NCBI RefSeq assembly: GCF_028554725.1
Contig: NC_071667.1
Span: 50,833,501-50,897,500, forward strand
Length of the DNA stretch: 64,000 bases
DNA from: Zeugodacus cucurbitae
Taxonomy: Eukaryota > Arthropoda > Insecta > Diptera > Tephritidae
Reading direction: 5' to 3'
Under the pieces are notes generated by a model. The model saw only the letters and a program-made list of their open reading frames with translations, was not told the DNA's origin and did not search any database. Below, piece after piece: positions 51,526 to 63,873 of the stretch. Every line of letters begins with the position of its first letter. Position 1 is the first letter of the stretch. The translations under genes and the position numbers were made by a program.

Positions 51526-51747
51526 TAAAGACGAAATATAAATAATACCATGAAAGAAAAAATATTAAAATGTCGCGCATAATTATCTCATACAGCTTCC
51601 GTTTCATAATTTAAGTCCCAATGGCATACGTTTGTTTTATACTTAGAATCTACATTTAAACCAATCGAAAGAAACTGCAGTTTGCTGCTTGCCAGTTTTC
51701 AAAAAGAGTTTCCTTTCATACCTCGTTTTCACCGCCCCGTAACACAT
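51526..51747 (+). other. Possible terminal exon of the RING/B-box gene
   Basis: TTTGTTGCAG|TAA gives an acceptor at 51524-51525. In the reading phase of the previous exon the first codon is TAA, so the protein would end ...RKSQK. The alternative is that real downstream exons lie further on, beyond or among the minus-strand exons. No AATAAA follows closely, which weakens this call. Confidence 0.3.
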
Positions 51748-54700
51748 TTATCGCATCTCCTTTGTACTCTCAGCGCCATAGTACATCTTCGCTCCCAGCT
51801 GACCAGCTGCCCCCTCGGCTTTAATTTCGATTACTTCCACTTTTTCCACATCGATATTGCTCGTTTGACGCACCGGCTTCGGTGATGCCTGCACTTGTAT
51901 CTGATTTTCCTGCGCTTTTGTTGTTGTCTGCGCCGCCTCCGTTGTTAGCCTGTTGCTCACCGCTTCGTCGGCATTTCGTACATTATGCTGTGCTGCTGAT
52001 GCATCATTAGCATCATCCTCATAGTCCGGTCCTTGTGTAGAGGAGACCACAATCGGTTTCAGGCTGAATGCGGGGGCATCGTCCAACTTATTCGCAGAAG
52101 TTGCCGCCGATACGGTCGGTATTGTGGAACTTTCAAATGTATCAACGCTACCACGTTTCGCTATATCATCGACTTCATCGTCGATCAGCAGATTACGCTC
52201 CGAGCTCTGCTCGCTCACATGTGCATTGACGGCGCCGTGCTTATTGTGTGCGTCCATGGCTCGTGGCAGTGTGCGCAGATCCGCTACTGTGGTCACTTCG
52301 GTATCCTCATCGTCGGTGTCATCGGTATCATCGACGCTGTGTTCGTTGGTGTTTGTGCCATCGTCACTGACTTCGTCGCTTTCTATGTTGTTGCTCGTTT
52401 CGGTGCCTGTCGTTGCCGCCACATCTGCGAGTGCCGTCTTCTCTACTTTCTCCTTTTCAATACGCATTTTTTCTTCCATCTCCTGGAACTTCATTGCTAA
52501 ATACCTGTAAGGGGTGGGTAAGGGTTGCAAAATTATGAAATAGATATGTTTCTAAACTTACTTGTCGACGAGTGGCCCACTGTAGTCTTCGGGGAATTTC
52601 GGCGTAAATGGTAAAATATATTTGTACAGACGTTCGTTCAGTACATAAAGCTGTGCAGTTGTGGAGCATTTCACATTGAACCACCAGTCACAGGTGAGCG
52701 CAATCTAGAAGAGAAATCAAAAAGATATATATATATATACTAAATAAATAAATAGGATATTAGCCTTTTCCACTTACCTGACTGAAAATAGTGCCATTGG
52801 GACACAGAAAAGATGCCTTACCGCCATTCAAATCACAGTAATGCCACACTTGACAATTCGTTTCGGGATCACCGAAGAAGCCTTTATACCTTTGCTCCCC
52901 ACAGTTGAAATTCGTTTGTGGTATATCAGCATAGTTGGGATAATCAATGCCAGCGCGTCCGGTGCTCGGTCCGGGATGCTTATCTAAAGATAAATCATTA
53001 GCAAAAGCAAATATGATGAGTCTTCAACACCTACTTGGCACAACTGGCGATAAAACACTACTCAGGTCCGGCGCTGCACCGTTCAAGTCTTCGCTACTCG
53101 TGCCGTAATCGTAGTCGGGCGCGACAGCCGGTCGCTCATGATGCTGCGGCGGATTTGGCACAATCGTTTGTGTTTGCTTGAGATTCTCCAATATCATGAC
53201 CAGTGTCTTAATCGAATTATCAATATTTTCCGGTGTCAGCGTTCTTGGCAAGTGATTGCTCGCCTGCAATTTGTGTAGAATTTCCGCCAACGAGGAGGAG
53301 CGTATGTCGGGCAATTGGTTGGGATCCAAAACGGGTGTGGTTTTGGCCGCCACCGGTACGGGTGGATTGTAGTATTCGGGCAAATTCACTTGTTGCTGCT
53401 CCTGTTGGTGTTGCTGTGTGGATGGTGTTACCTCTGGTGCAGTTGGTGGCGCTAGTGGTGCCAACTTGCTGCCGATGCCACCGGCATATTTGTGTGATGG
53501 TCGCAATTTTGCTGCTGTCGTTGCTGGTTTTATAACATCGCCAAAATTGAGCTTCGGCTCGGTATACGCGAATTTCGGCTTAATCACCTCCTCAGGTGTC
53601 GCTGGTGGTGGAGGTGGCGGTTGTGCTTCTGGCGCTGTGGCCGGCACAAATGGACGCCTTGTCGCGTAGTTGTGTTTGCTGTTGACCGGCGGCAATGGTT
53701 GTAAGCGCAGTGCCGGCTGTTGCTTGTAGACTGGCCTACGGGTCGGCTCATAGTAATCTTGGTTAATGTCATCGACCGGGGGAATCAATGGTGGTGTTGA
53801 GGTTGATATGACAATAAAAGCATTTTGTTGTGTTTCGGGTTTCTGTGGCACGCTGGTTCCTACGATGTTGTGTTGTTGCTGCTGCTGTTCATCATCTAGC
53901 GATTGCTTGGGGTCGTCAACGATGTAGTCGATATATTGTGTTGCTGGCGGTCTGTGCGGGTGGGATAAGCTTTCGAAATTTGAATGGGATTTTATTATAG
54001 TGAATATGAAATATGTCTGATATGCATAGCTGTACATTGATACAAAGATTAATATTTATAGAGGAAAACTTGACAGTCATAAAAAATCCGTTTTCGCCAT
54101 AAAATCGACTATGGAGGTAACGTATTTCGTAGGTCTGTCACTTATTATGACTTTTATTTAGCGATGATTTCTTTATTCGGGTCCATTAATCATTTACAAT
54201 TTCCAAAAATCTTTTGGTTACGAATAATATTAAACCCCGGCGCGTTGACCTAAATAACCCCTTTTAATTTGCTTTTTTTACTTTTTTGTTTTATAACTAC
54301 GATAGCTTTAGGTTCTAAATAAAGGTTATTTCTAAAAATAGGTCCAATTAGAATATATTTATAGTAAAAAAAATATTTTGATCTATTTTCGACGATTTTT
54401 ATTCCGTATATAGTCTTCTACTTGTCTGAGATTGAAATGACCGATTATGCAACTTATCAGGTGATTATAAAAGGTAAGACAGCCTTTGACGTGTTTATCT
54501 TTTGTATATTAAATAAGTAATTGTCAAAAGTAATAATGCAGTTATTTCCTCCGCTTTGTGTCTAGCGGGAGCAGAAATTGACTTAATATGAAATATGTAC
54601 ATTTTAAATTGGGTTAATTTTTTAATATAAAGTAATATAATCATCAAAATTTATGAGATTTGTTGATTGTTGCTAAGGAAACGATACCTACACCTACACT

Positions 54701-57700
54701 AAAGGACAAAATAATTGGTGTGCACAGTTTTTACTTAATAATAATTGAAAAGGCTTAAGATAGCGTACGGTTTAAAATACTTTTTCCGATGCCTCAAAAA
54801 ATAGGCTGCAGTAAGATCGAAAAAAGTGGTATTTTGCGGAAGTGTTGTCATTTGTTCCAAATTTTGTGTTCATAAAATTGGAAAAAAAATTTATTACACT
54901 ACGGAAATCACACCCAACTTTTTTTGAGTATAATTGCCATCAGTTTTATACTTAATTAATTTCTTAAAATATATTTTTTAATATTGTCAGTTATAAATTT
55001 TAAGAAGAGTTGCTAAATCTTTGAAATATTAATTCCAAGATTTTTTTTAAATTTGAAAATACTTGCGGAAGTATCGCAATTTCAAAGTATATTCCCATTC
55101 ACTGAAAATTATTTAAAAAAAATATAATAAAAATGTAGTCGGTGATGTTTAACGGTAATGTAATACTTAATGATACATATGAAAAGCATAATGTGTGTTG
55201 TAAAGCAGTCGCTATCTAGTGGATATGCAGAATGTAAGCTCTTGGTATACCATTTTCCAACTCATACTTGATAATACTCACAAATACCATCAATAAATCC
55301 CTGTAACTGATTACATAAAGCGTTTTCACACACCAGAATTACTCTTTGTATGTTTTGCCTAAAATATTTACTTACCCCAAACCGCTTGCATACTGAGGCT
55401 GTTGCTGCCGATATGCTACGCCACCACCACTTGAACCCTTTAACGCCAATTGTTGTTGGTGTTGTTGTTGCTGCTGCTGCTGTTGCTGTTGGAATGCATC
55501 CAATGCCTCGCTGACCAAAGTGCGCACGGGAATTTTTACAACTTGCTTGAGCGTTGCCACATTCGACGGTGGTTGATGATTCGGCGGCACATGCAACTCG
55601 GGATGTGGATACACCGCATGCCCAATGGGACTGTGTTGTGGATAATTGACTTGTGCGTTGGCGTCTAATTGCTGCTGAGTATCGGAGGTGGTGGCAAAGG
55701 GTGGCGCGGGTGCGGATGGTGGAGCGCCGTCACCGTTGCCAAGCACAACAATTTGTGAATGTGGCGGTTGCTGTTGCACCTCGTATTGCTGTTGTTGTTG
55801 ATGCTGTTGAATGAAATTTTCACGCTGCTTAGCGCGTTCACGTTGCTTCTGTTGTTGCTTATTGTAACGTATACGTTGCTGTAAATAGCGCACGTATTTT
55901 TCCTGTGGCGTCATCGTCTCATCATTCAGATACGTGTAGGTGTCCTGCTGTTGGTGTTGTTGTTGAGGTTGCTGTTGCTGTTGTTGTTCCAGCAATTCCT
56001 GTGCTGGCTCGAAAATACTCGCCGGTCTCGGCAATTGGAATTGCGTTTGTTTTTGTCGCGGTCGCGTCAAATGGCGTTGTGAATGTGTTTGTTGTTGCTT
56101 GACGTTGTTGTTGTTGTATTGTGTTTGCTTTTGCGGTGCAGATGTTAATGATGGATGCACAGGTGCTGATGGCTCATTGATTATGTGATAGGTGGAGCTA
56201 CAAATGAAAATGACCGCAATTCGCGAGATAATAAGCAATGAATGTGTAAACGAGTGTTTATATGCAGTTGGTGTGTGTATGTGTGTATTGGTGAATTTGG
56301 TTTAGCATGACAAACGAAAAACGTTAATATGCTAAATCGTGCCAAAAATCGGCAAGAACATCGCGAGTAATGAGTTCAACAGTAAATGTCGCCATGCCGC
56401 ACAAGCCATACACACACTCACACAAGTGTAAGGTGTGTGCGTGTGTTTGAAGTGTGGGCCGCAGCTTTTGTGTGCCCCACCCGTGTTGTTTTGTATTCGT
56501 GCTGTGACATTAAGCAATTTCTGTGCACATTATCGCTGCAATTTGTCATGTTCGCCTCGAGGCTTTTATGTCATGCATTTTCAATTTTCAACTCTTATAG
56601 TTATGATTGTCTACAATATGTGTAGTGTCTGTGTAGAGTCTCGCTTGCGGACATACATAAGTTTATATAAATAACGTTTGATTAAATTATTTCCAAAAAA
56701 AAATTAAAATTTCCATAACAATTGTTCCATTAATTCTTATTGGCAGAAATATTTGTTTATATTTATTTTCTTTCACTCAAAGTAAGAACCTAAAAAATAC
56801 TCTCAGACGGAAAAATGATTTTAAGGCTGATTTCGTAGTCGGATTCGCGTGCAATAAGAGTCTGTATTGAAAATGGAACCCAAGATAAATAAAGAAAATC
56901 AAAAATCGTGTTGTCACCAATAAAAAATATCTGAGTATTTTCAAATCGGAGCACTTTAGGGATTTAGGACTATTACCTAACAACAGCATTATCCATGGAT
57001 AAATTTCCTCTAAACATTTAAAATGACACAATTATAAAGCGATTTTGTTCATTTTTTTTCTTCTTTGGAAACTGAAAACCTATACAGTGTCATAACTAAG
57101 CCATAAATAAAGGTATTAAATTAATTACAAATTTGGAACATAGGATCGCATTAGGGAGGGGCAAATTTGGCAAATTTGGATGAAGAAGTGGGCGTGGCCC
57201 CGCCCTCAAATAGGTTTGTATTTATCTCGCAAATCAATAAAGCTATATAAACCAAACTTTCTGCAGTCGTTTCTTTTAGCCACTTCTTAATGCAGTCCAA
57301 AAATGAAAGAAATCTGATCATAACCACGCCCACCTCCCATACAAAAGTTAGGTTGAAAATTACTAAAAGAGGGTTAACTTGCTAAGGAAAAACGTCAGAA
57401 ACATTAAATTTGACATAAGCATGGCAGATAGGAGCTGCACTCAGATTTTTTTACAAAAGAGAAAATGGGCGTGGCATCGCCCACTTATGGGTTAAAAACC
57501 ATATCTCAGGAACTACTCGACCGATTTCAATGAAACTTGGTTTGTGATAGTTTCCTTACATCCCAATGTTATGTTGTGAAAATAGGCTAAATCGGTTCAC
57601 AACCACGCCTACTTCCTATATACCAGAACTTTGAAGACGATCTGAATCGTTTACTTAACAATGTATAAAGTAAGCACTAGTGAAGATATCGGTGCAGAAC

Positions 57701-60700
57701 TTTGCACAAATACTATGTTTATAGTGTGGCGGACTCATTCTAAAAATCGCCGAAATCCGACCACAGGTTTTCAAGGCCCTATATATCGAACATGAGGACC
57801 TCGGTGCTTCTAACCTAATATTAGGGTTTCCAACATTCAATGGAATTTACACAATATATATGACGAAAATGTGGGTCAAATTGTGTATTATATAATATTA
57901 ATAAAGTTAAATAAATTGCGAGAGTATAAAATGTTCGGTTACACCCGAACTTAGCCCTTCCTTACTTGTTTTAGTTTATTGTTTTTAGATAAATCAATCA
58001 TGAGGTATGATGTCCACCGCAAGACCTTTTTTTTGAACAAGTAATGGGAGATGAGGTGCCAAGGGCTGACTTTTCGGAATTTTTAAATAAAAATTTCCCA
58101 AAAACACAGTTTAAACATGCATCTTTGATACGCTGAATCGTTTAAATGAAATGCAGTAGTTTTCCGAAATAACGAATATTCGTTTTAACGAAAACCGCTT
58201 ATAACGAACAAGTAAATCAATCATGAGGTATGATGTCCACCGCAAGACCTTTTTTTTGAACAAGTAATGGGAGATGAGGTGCCAAGGGCTGAGTTTTCGG
58301 AATTTTTAAATAAAAATTTCCCAAAAACACAGTTTAAACATGCATCTTTGATACGCTGAATCGTTTAAATGAAATGCAGTAGTTTTCCGAAATAACGAAT
58401 ATTCGTTTTAACGAAAACCGCTTATAACGAACAAGTAAATTTGTTACATTGAGTACCTTAAATAACGAATATCGGTGATTTGTAAGTACTCGTTTTAACG
58501 AACAACATGAAGAAGACATATGAAGAAAGAGAAAAAAATCAAAAAACATCGAACCAGAATTAAAAATAAAACTTGAAAAAATTCAAAAGAAATGTGCAAA
58601 TTGAAAAAATTGAATTTTATAAAAAAGTTTAAAATTACACTGTCCAACAAATGAAGACTTTTTGAATGGAACAGAATAGCGACCCCATAATTCTGAAAGG
58701 GTATGTTGAGTAGATCATTTTTGTAGAACAAACTTATGGTCCAGCACGTCTGAGTTTTTTTTACAGTGGGTCAAAGATTTCATTTTTTGGTCGAAGAGAG
58801 TATTATACTATATGAAAAAAATGTTGTAAGTTAATGTCTGAGAGAATTCTTATGGACAGAGTTGTATTGTGGAATTGTATGAGGATTATTTTTGTGGAAG
58901 ATCTTAACCCTCTAACTGGTTTCTTTATGGGTCAATTTGATCCTTTTTTCGAGAAAATCAAAAAATATCCTTTAAAAAAGGACATTTAAGGATTAAAATA
59001 TTCTACGAAAATGTTTGGTGGAAAATTTCAGTGGGGGTCACCAAAGACACCATTGTTGTAAATAAAGCTCTTTACGATTGATAAAAAATTATAATTTTGT
59101 TTTAATAATGGTTTATTATAGTATGCATTTTTTTTTTTTTGCTTCAGCAGTAGTAGGACAATGGATTAAAGATTAAACTTAATATGCTTTCCTGAATTTA
59201 GCTTGACGTGAATGTTTCGATGTGTCAAGGTTTCTGTACAAGTCCCATACGTATTCAGCAAGCATTACAGTTTGGGATTTCCTTTTGAATCTTTCTTCCA
59301 ATACCTTTATATCCTGATGAAACCTTTCACCGTGTTCATCTGAAAGCGCTCCAAGGTTTTCTTTAAAAAAATTCAGATGAGAGTGCAGAAAATGCAGCTT
59401 TAGTGACATCTTAACGCCAATATTGTTAAAACCGATTAGCATGCTTTCAATATTTTCTGCATAGTTTTGTGCTTTTGAGTTTCCAAGGAATTCTGATATA
59501 ACCAGCTGCATAAAGTCAAATGCTGTCTTTTGCATATCCGACAGATGACCATAAAATTCTTCATCTTGTAATAATTTTCTTATATCGGGTCCAACGAGCA
59601 TTCCTAGAAAAGGTAGTTTACATTAAATGAAATAAATTATTTCTTGAAACCGTATTTTACCTACTTTTAATTTTGCTGCAGATAATCTGGGGAAAATTGT
59701 TTGAATGCGTTTGAAAACATATTCTTGTGTATTTAAGCTTTTAATAAAATTTTTCACCACGCTCAACTTAATATGCAGCGGTGGAAGTATGACCTTATCT
59801 TTTGGAACAAGAGATTCATGGATTACATTTAAGTCACCAATAATATTTTCTTTACGTTCTTCGAAATATTTAATATGATAATGACTGCTGGTAGCACTCC
59901 CATTTACAAAGAAAGCACATATATTTTGTGTATCCTGTTTGCATTCCAGTCAATATTGCAATCATTTTGAAGTCTGCGCATACTTCCCATTTATATTTAT
60001 AGTATTCAATTTTATTTAAGAGATTTGAAATATTTGCGTATGTTTCCTCCTTTTTTGTGGAATACGCAACCGGTATTGATGGATGCTGATTTCCATTGTG
60101 CAGTAAAACTGCTTTTAAGCTGTTTAAGCTTTGAACTATCTATAAATAGTCGCCAAGCGGAAGAGTCCAGTGGAAGCTTTAGATATTTTAGAACCTCTTC
60201 AATACTGCAACAGTATACAAGTTCTTCTGATTTTTTAAACGGCCGAACTTGACGACGTTTTCACCTACTTTGTATATGTTGGCGTGTAATATAGCCAATT
60301 AATCGTAAAGAGCTTTATTTACAACAATGGTGTCTTTGGTGACCCCCACTGAAATTTTCCGCCAAACATTTTCGTAGAAAATTTTAATCCTTAAATGTCC
60401 TTTTTTAAAGGATATTTTTTGATTTTCTCGAAAAAAGGGTCAAATTGACCCATAAAGAAACCAGTTAGAGGGTTAAGATCTTCCACAAAAATAATCCTCA
60501 TACAATTCCACAATACAACTCTAACCATAAGAATTCTCTCAGACATTAACTTACAACATTTTTTTCATATAGTATAATGCTCCCTTCGACCAAAAAATGA
60601 AAACTTTGACCCACTGTAAAAAAAACTCAGACGTGCTGGACCATAAGTTTGTTCTACAAAAATGATCTACTCAACATACGCTTTCAGAATTTTTGGGTCG

Positions 60701-63700
60701 CTATTCTGTTCCAAAAATGCTGTTGGACAGTGTTATTGATCAGCACCAAAGAGAATTATAAGTGTCAGAATTAACCCCTTAAACGAGTTGTCATGATTAT
60801 TCGTCTATCTATCGTCAAAATTATTCGTTTTTCTCGGTGATCGAGGAAAAAAATAGTTATATTATTTGTATAATAAGCGAGTAGAGTTGTCTGGCTTTAA
60901 GGCCATTATTATTGTAGCGTTAGGTGTTGAATGAATGCAATTTCGTAATAAAATAACTTGAATACTACCGAGATAGTTTGTGTTTATAAATATATTTTGC
61001 TTAATAATACATATTCCTTATAAATTTAGTAAATAAATATTCTTCTTAAATCATAAAGGTGGTTTTCTACAAAGCAAAATTTTTCCGAAAGTTACTCAAT
61101 TGTTATGTATTATGTATTTTTTAATGATTTAGTTTTATAGGTGTAGCAGTGGTTCTATCCCGTCCATATGAATAGGATTCAATCGATGATAATGTGCAGA
61201 AACTCAATGCAAATATTAATATAAATAAAATTGTAAATTAAAAAGAAATGGATATCTATAATAGCATATACTGCTTGTTGCTTGAAGACCAGTCGCACTA
61301 AATTATCACCGTTAAATAATTTAGTTCTAAAATAAAATAACGTCTGTATGAATACAAAAATCTAGCGTATTATATAAATAAAAAAAAATTAGAATTATAA
61401 TCGGCGACTATTTCTGTATTTCTGGCAAACAAAAAATATCCTTCGAATTTTCGAAAACAACTTGAAATTTTCTCTTGAGCAAAATCCCGTCCAATCAGCA
61501 CGCGAATCATAAGAAATGATAGCAATAAATTTGTATTTTTTTTCTTAATGTGAACCTTATTGACCCTACCACGTGGTATTTACTTCATTTTTATTAGCTT
61601 GACAAATTTACCGTAATTCGAAAGTTTATTTTCGCATTTATGAGAAACCGAAAACGGCCAACAATATTAAGTGCAAATGGTGACACATAAAAGAAGCCAC
61701 CAAGTTTTACGATTTCTTACAAAGGTTGTAAATCCCGTTATACCGATATTATAGTACCGAAATTCCAGGATTTCTAAGAAACAAAATGCAATTTCTTCTC
61801 TGATATGAGAACCCGAAACCTCCCAGAGTACAAAAATGCACATCGCTATGCAACACCAACGCAATCGAAAGAAAACGCTGTGCCTCAATTGGCGTTGTCA
61901 TTATTTGTACGGAAAATTGTCGAAATAAATTTCACTCATACCTTGTCGTTGAATGTGGAATCAGTGGTGATGAGCTGACGGCGGGTCCTCTTGGCAGCTC
62001 TGCTTGTTGCGGCGCGAGTGTGTCTCCGGGTGCGCCAGTTGCAGTAATGTACTTTTGCTGTTGATATTGTTGTTGCAGTTGTTGCTGTTGTTGTTGTTGG
62101 CGTGGAGCTTCAAACGGCACACCCGAAGATACCAGCGTATATTCGTTGTCTGCTGTGGCATGCGGCGGAGAAATTGGCTTGAATTGTGCCGGTTGTTGTT
62201 GCTGCTGCTGATGTTGTTGTTGTTGCTGTGGCAGATTGACTGGCTGCAGCGGTGGCGACAGATCATCAACCAAAACTACCGTCGGATTGTCATAGCCATA
62301 ATGAAGTGCATTGCTGCCATCATGATTATTGTTGTTGTTGTTGTTGTCATCGCCGTTTACTGGCGTGTAAATAATCGGTATAAAATGGCCGGGTAGTGTA
62401 TTGGACGGTGTAAATGGTGTTAAATTGACTTTTGATTGTTTTGGACGCGTTTGTTGGCGATACACTGGCAATTGTTGTTGTTGTTGCTGCTGATGTTGCA
62501 GTTCGTGTTGTGACGTAAAGACCGGCAGTGCTTGTTGTTGCAGTTGCAGTTGTTGTTGTTGTTGCTGGTGCACAGCATTATGCCGATTCGTCTTCTGTCT
62601 CAACGGTTGTGGCTGCTCATACGGCAGCTGTTGCACCGCTGGCGGCTTCGTGGGTGGGAAATGCTGTACAGTTTTGTGCTGTGAATTATTTACAACATAA
62701 TTAATTTAATTTTCTCGTTAGTTTAACGACAAATATGCCTTGAGCATCAATGATTGGATTGTGACAACCTCCACTCCCCACCCAACTTACCTTGTGCTTG
62801 ATGATGGGTGCCACAGTGGGACCCGGTGGTCCGGGTGGCAATAAATGCAACACTGGCACTTTACTGCTTTTCGTATTGATCAGGGACTGCGAGAGCGGTG
62901 GTGGACTGTGTTGTGGCATGGCTGTCGGCTGTGGTGCCGGGCCTGCGGCTGCATATGCCAACTGATGGTAGACATCGCCTGCACTTGGAAGATAGTGTTG
63001 TTGTGGCGGCGCTGGCGCTGCGTATGCCAAGTCACCGTTGTCGCCGAGGATGCCAGGTGGTGGTGCGCGTAAATTCATGTACTCCTGCGGCAAAGATATG
63101 TGACCACTGTTGACCGGTGGTGGTAGAGGACCTTCCACAGCCAACGGTTTCGTATATTTGCTGTTGTGCGGTAGAGCACCTTTAGGCTGCGGAGTATTAA
63201 GATAGGTAATGTAATTTGTGATTTTGAATATGTGGGTGTATATTTGAGGATATGATAATGTGAGGTTTTATAGTGAGGTGGTGTCACCTTCCTACACTGA
63301 AAAGTGAAATTTATTATATTAAATTTAAAATATTGTTCGAATAGAACGTGACTATGCAATGGTAATGATAATACATGTACTACAGCCGAAATAATATAAG
63401 AACATATTGACATTGACTTCAACGGTTACTGCCTATAGCACTCCTCCTCGGGACCTATTTTCAGAACCTAATGATCAGCGTATTAACCTGCTCGACCTAT
63501 TTACCGTACTCGATGAAAGATGCGCATATTTTATTGTCAGCTAATCGTTCTTAAGAACTTTTTAACGGCTGTATAGCCGTAGATAGCTTCACTTCTAAAG
63601 AGACTTTAAATATGTTTGCATACAACTTATAAAATATGATTTTACTTACTCCTTGAACCGCATATTGTTGATTAATCGGAAAATCCGGTGGTAAATAGAA

Positions 63701-63873
63701 AGCCATGTAAGGTATCAGGCGACGATTACGCTCGGAGGCGCTTAACACCGAGTCACTGACAAGAGTGCCATTATTTGTGTCCAGCAAAAGCTCTTCTTGT
63801 AGTAATGTCTTTGTGATGTTGGCGACTTTTGGTGCTGGTGTGACTTGTATGCCGTGGCTGAGCTTGAGAAATG
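51748..63873 (-). CDS. Large Gln/Pro-rich protein with one C-terminal chitin-binding domain (CPAP1-like), 5' end off window
   Basis: Eight exons, in transcript order: 63873-63650, 63186-62791, 62678-61942, 56197-55376, 53951-53035, 52983-52778, 52704-52562, 52504-51748. All splice phases agree and every intron has GT-AG ends, giving about 1,400 residues with one continuous frame to a stop at 51748. The N-terminal exons, including any signal peptide, lie past 64000. Exons 1-5 are low-complexity Gln/Pro-rich sequence with conserved islands such as RNRRLIPYMAFYLPPDFP and VVKIPVRTLVSEALDAF. Exons 6-7 form a single chitin-binding type-2 domain; exon 8 begins YLAMKFQEMEEKMRIEKEK and continues acidic, Ser/Thr-rich. 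Proteins with one such domain are secreted cuticle or apical matrix components binding chitin. CG14304 or CG14301 of Drosophila, in the same cytological area, are candidate orthologs (memory only). Confidence 0.85.
52562..52983 (-). other. Chitin-binding type-2 (CBM14) domain exons
   Basis: Two exons (52983-52778 and 52704-52562) carry six cysteines spaced C-x15-C-x5-C-x10-C-x12-C-x7-C, with QVWHYC, FLCPNGTIFSQ and CDWWFNVKC. The aromatic residues and the CPNGT-F pattern are typical of peritrophin-A domains of cuticular CPAP proteins. The intron lies after the Gln that follows the fourth cysteine. A conserved follow-on includes LYKYILPFTPKFPEDYSG. Confidence 0.9.
53952..55375. other. Intron of the CPAP1-like gene
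   Basis: 1,424 bases, AT-rich, with no exon or clear element seen. Confidence 0.7.
55376..56197 (-). other. Gln-tract exon of the CPAP1-like gene
   Basis: 822 bases of coding sequence with several CAG/CAA tracts, the longest about ten Gln near 55450-55490, separated by PHSQIVVLGNGDG and LHVPPNHQPPSNVATLKQVV. Exon 61942-62678 is similarly Gln-rich and contains an Asn run. Mixed CAG/CAA codons suggest selection for the amino acid rather than pure microsatellite slippage. Confidence 0.75.
57070..57973. mobile_element. Dispersed hairpin-ended repeat, copy 2
   Basis: Closely similar to 27160-28051 in the same orientation, with small indels and an overall similarity I judge by eye to be about 85-90%. 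It ends with the same TATAAAATG, the GTTCGGTTACACCCGAAC palindrome (57933-57950) and TTAGCCCTTCCTTACTTG. No intact reading frame. Confidence 0.75.
57991..58436. repeat. Tandem duplication, 2 x 223 bp, nearly identical
   Basis: Unit 1 (57991-58213) and unit 2 (58214-58436) are identical base for base except for one C/G difference that I found (GGGCTGAC against GGGCTGAG). Each unit ends with TAACGAATATTCGTTTTAACG and a TTATAACGAAC segment, a partly palindromic stretch. A similar 'ttaaataacgaatatc' phrase follows at about 58459. Confidence 0.9.
58637..59089 (+). repeat. Left inverted-repeat arm
   Basis: 453 bases, from ACACTGTCC at the outer end to CTCTTTACGATT at the inner end. It pairs with 60301-60733. 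Confidence 0.85.
59179..60250 (-). pseudogene. Transposon-borne protein with GERFHQDI motif, frameshifted
   Basis: Read in transcript order on the minus strand: WRLFIDSSKLK (about 60150), a frameshift near 60120, LLHNGNQHPSIPVAYS, then KWEVCADFKMIAI with CFLCKWE. A second frameshift near 59905 follows, then ILPPLHIKLSVVKNFIKSL, then a 61-base GT-AG intron (59604-59664). The last exon is open (59179-59603), with FDFMQLVISEFLGNSKAQNY and SDEHGERFHQDIKVLEERF. I recall proteins with the 'LFIDSSK', 'CFLC.W' and 'SDE.GERFHQDI' motifs as abundant uncharacterised proteins in arthropod genomes, consistent with a mobile origin. Two frameshifts make this copy inactive. Its enzymatic role is unknown to me. 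Confidence 0.75.
60301..60733 (-). repeat. Right inverted-repeat arm
   Basis: 433 bases, from AATCGTAAAGAG at the inner end to GGACAGTGT at the outer end. It is about 20 bases shorter than the left arm. Confidence 0.85.

Larger units (their letters stand above)
58637..60733. mobile_element. DNA transposon with ~440-bp terminal inverted repeats
   Basis: The left arm (58637-59089) and right arm (60301-60733) are reverse complements over their whole length with minor mismatches and indels. Outer ends are ACACTGTCCAACA on the left and its complement on the right. The same three bases, TTA, occur beside both ends (58635-58637 and 60733-60735, overlapping the last matching base), a possible short target duplication. 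The interior (59090-60300) holds a broken minus-strand gene. CAC ends with 2-4 base duplications are known in the CMC (CACTA/Mirage/Chapaev) superfamily, but arms this long and this protein do not let me assign a class firmly. Confidence 0.85.
56198..61941. other. 5.7-kb intron of the CPAP1-like gene, filled with repeats
   Basis: The intron contains the dispersed repeat copy 2, a 223-bp tandem duplication and a long-inverted-repeat transposon, all listed separately. The stretches 56198-57069 and 60736-61941 show no gene; CA/GT-rich simple sequence lies near 56260-56450. Confidence 0.75.

Noticed and set aside
52033..52510. 155- and 128-codon plus-strand frames
   Set aside because: They are antisense shadows of the last exon of the CPAP1-like gene.
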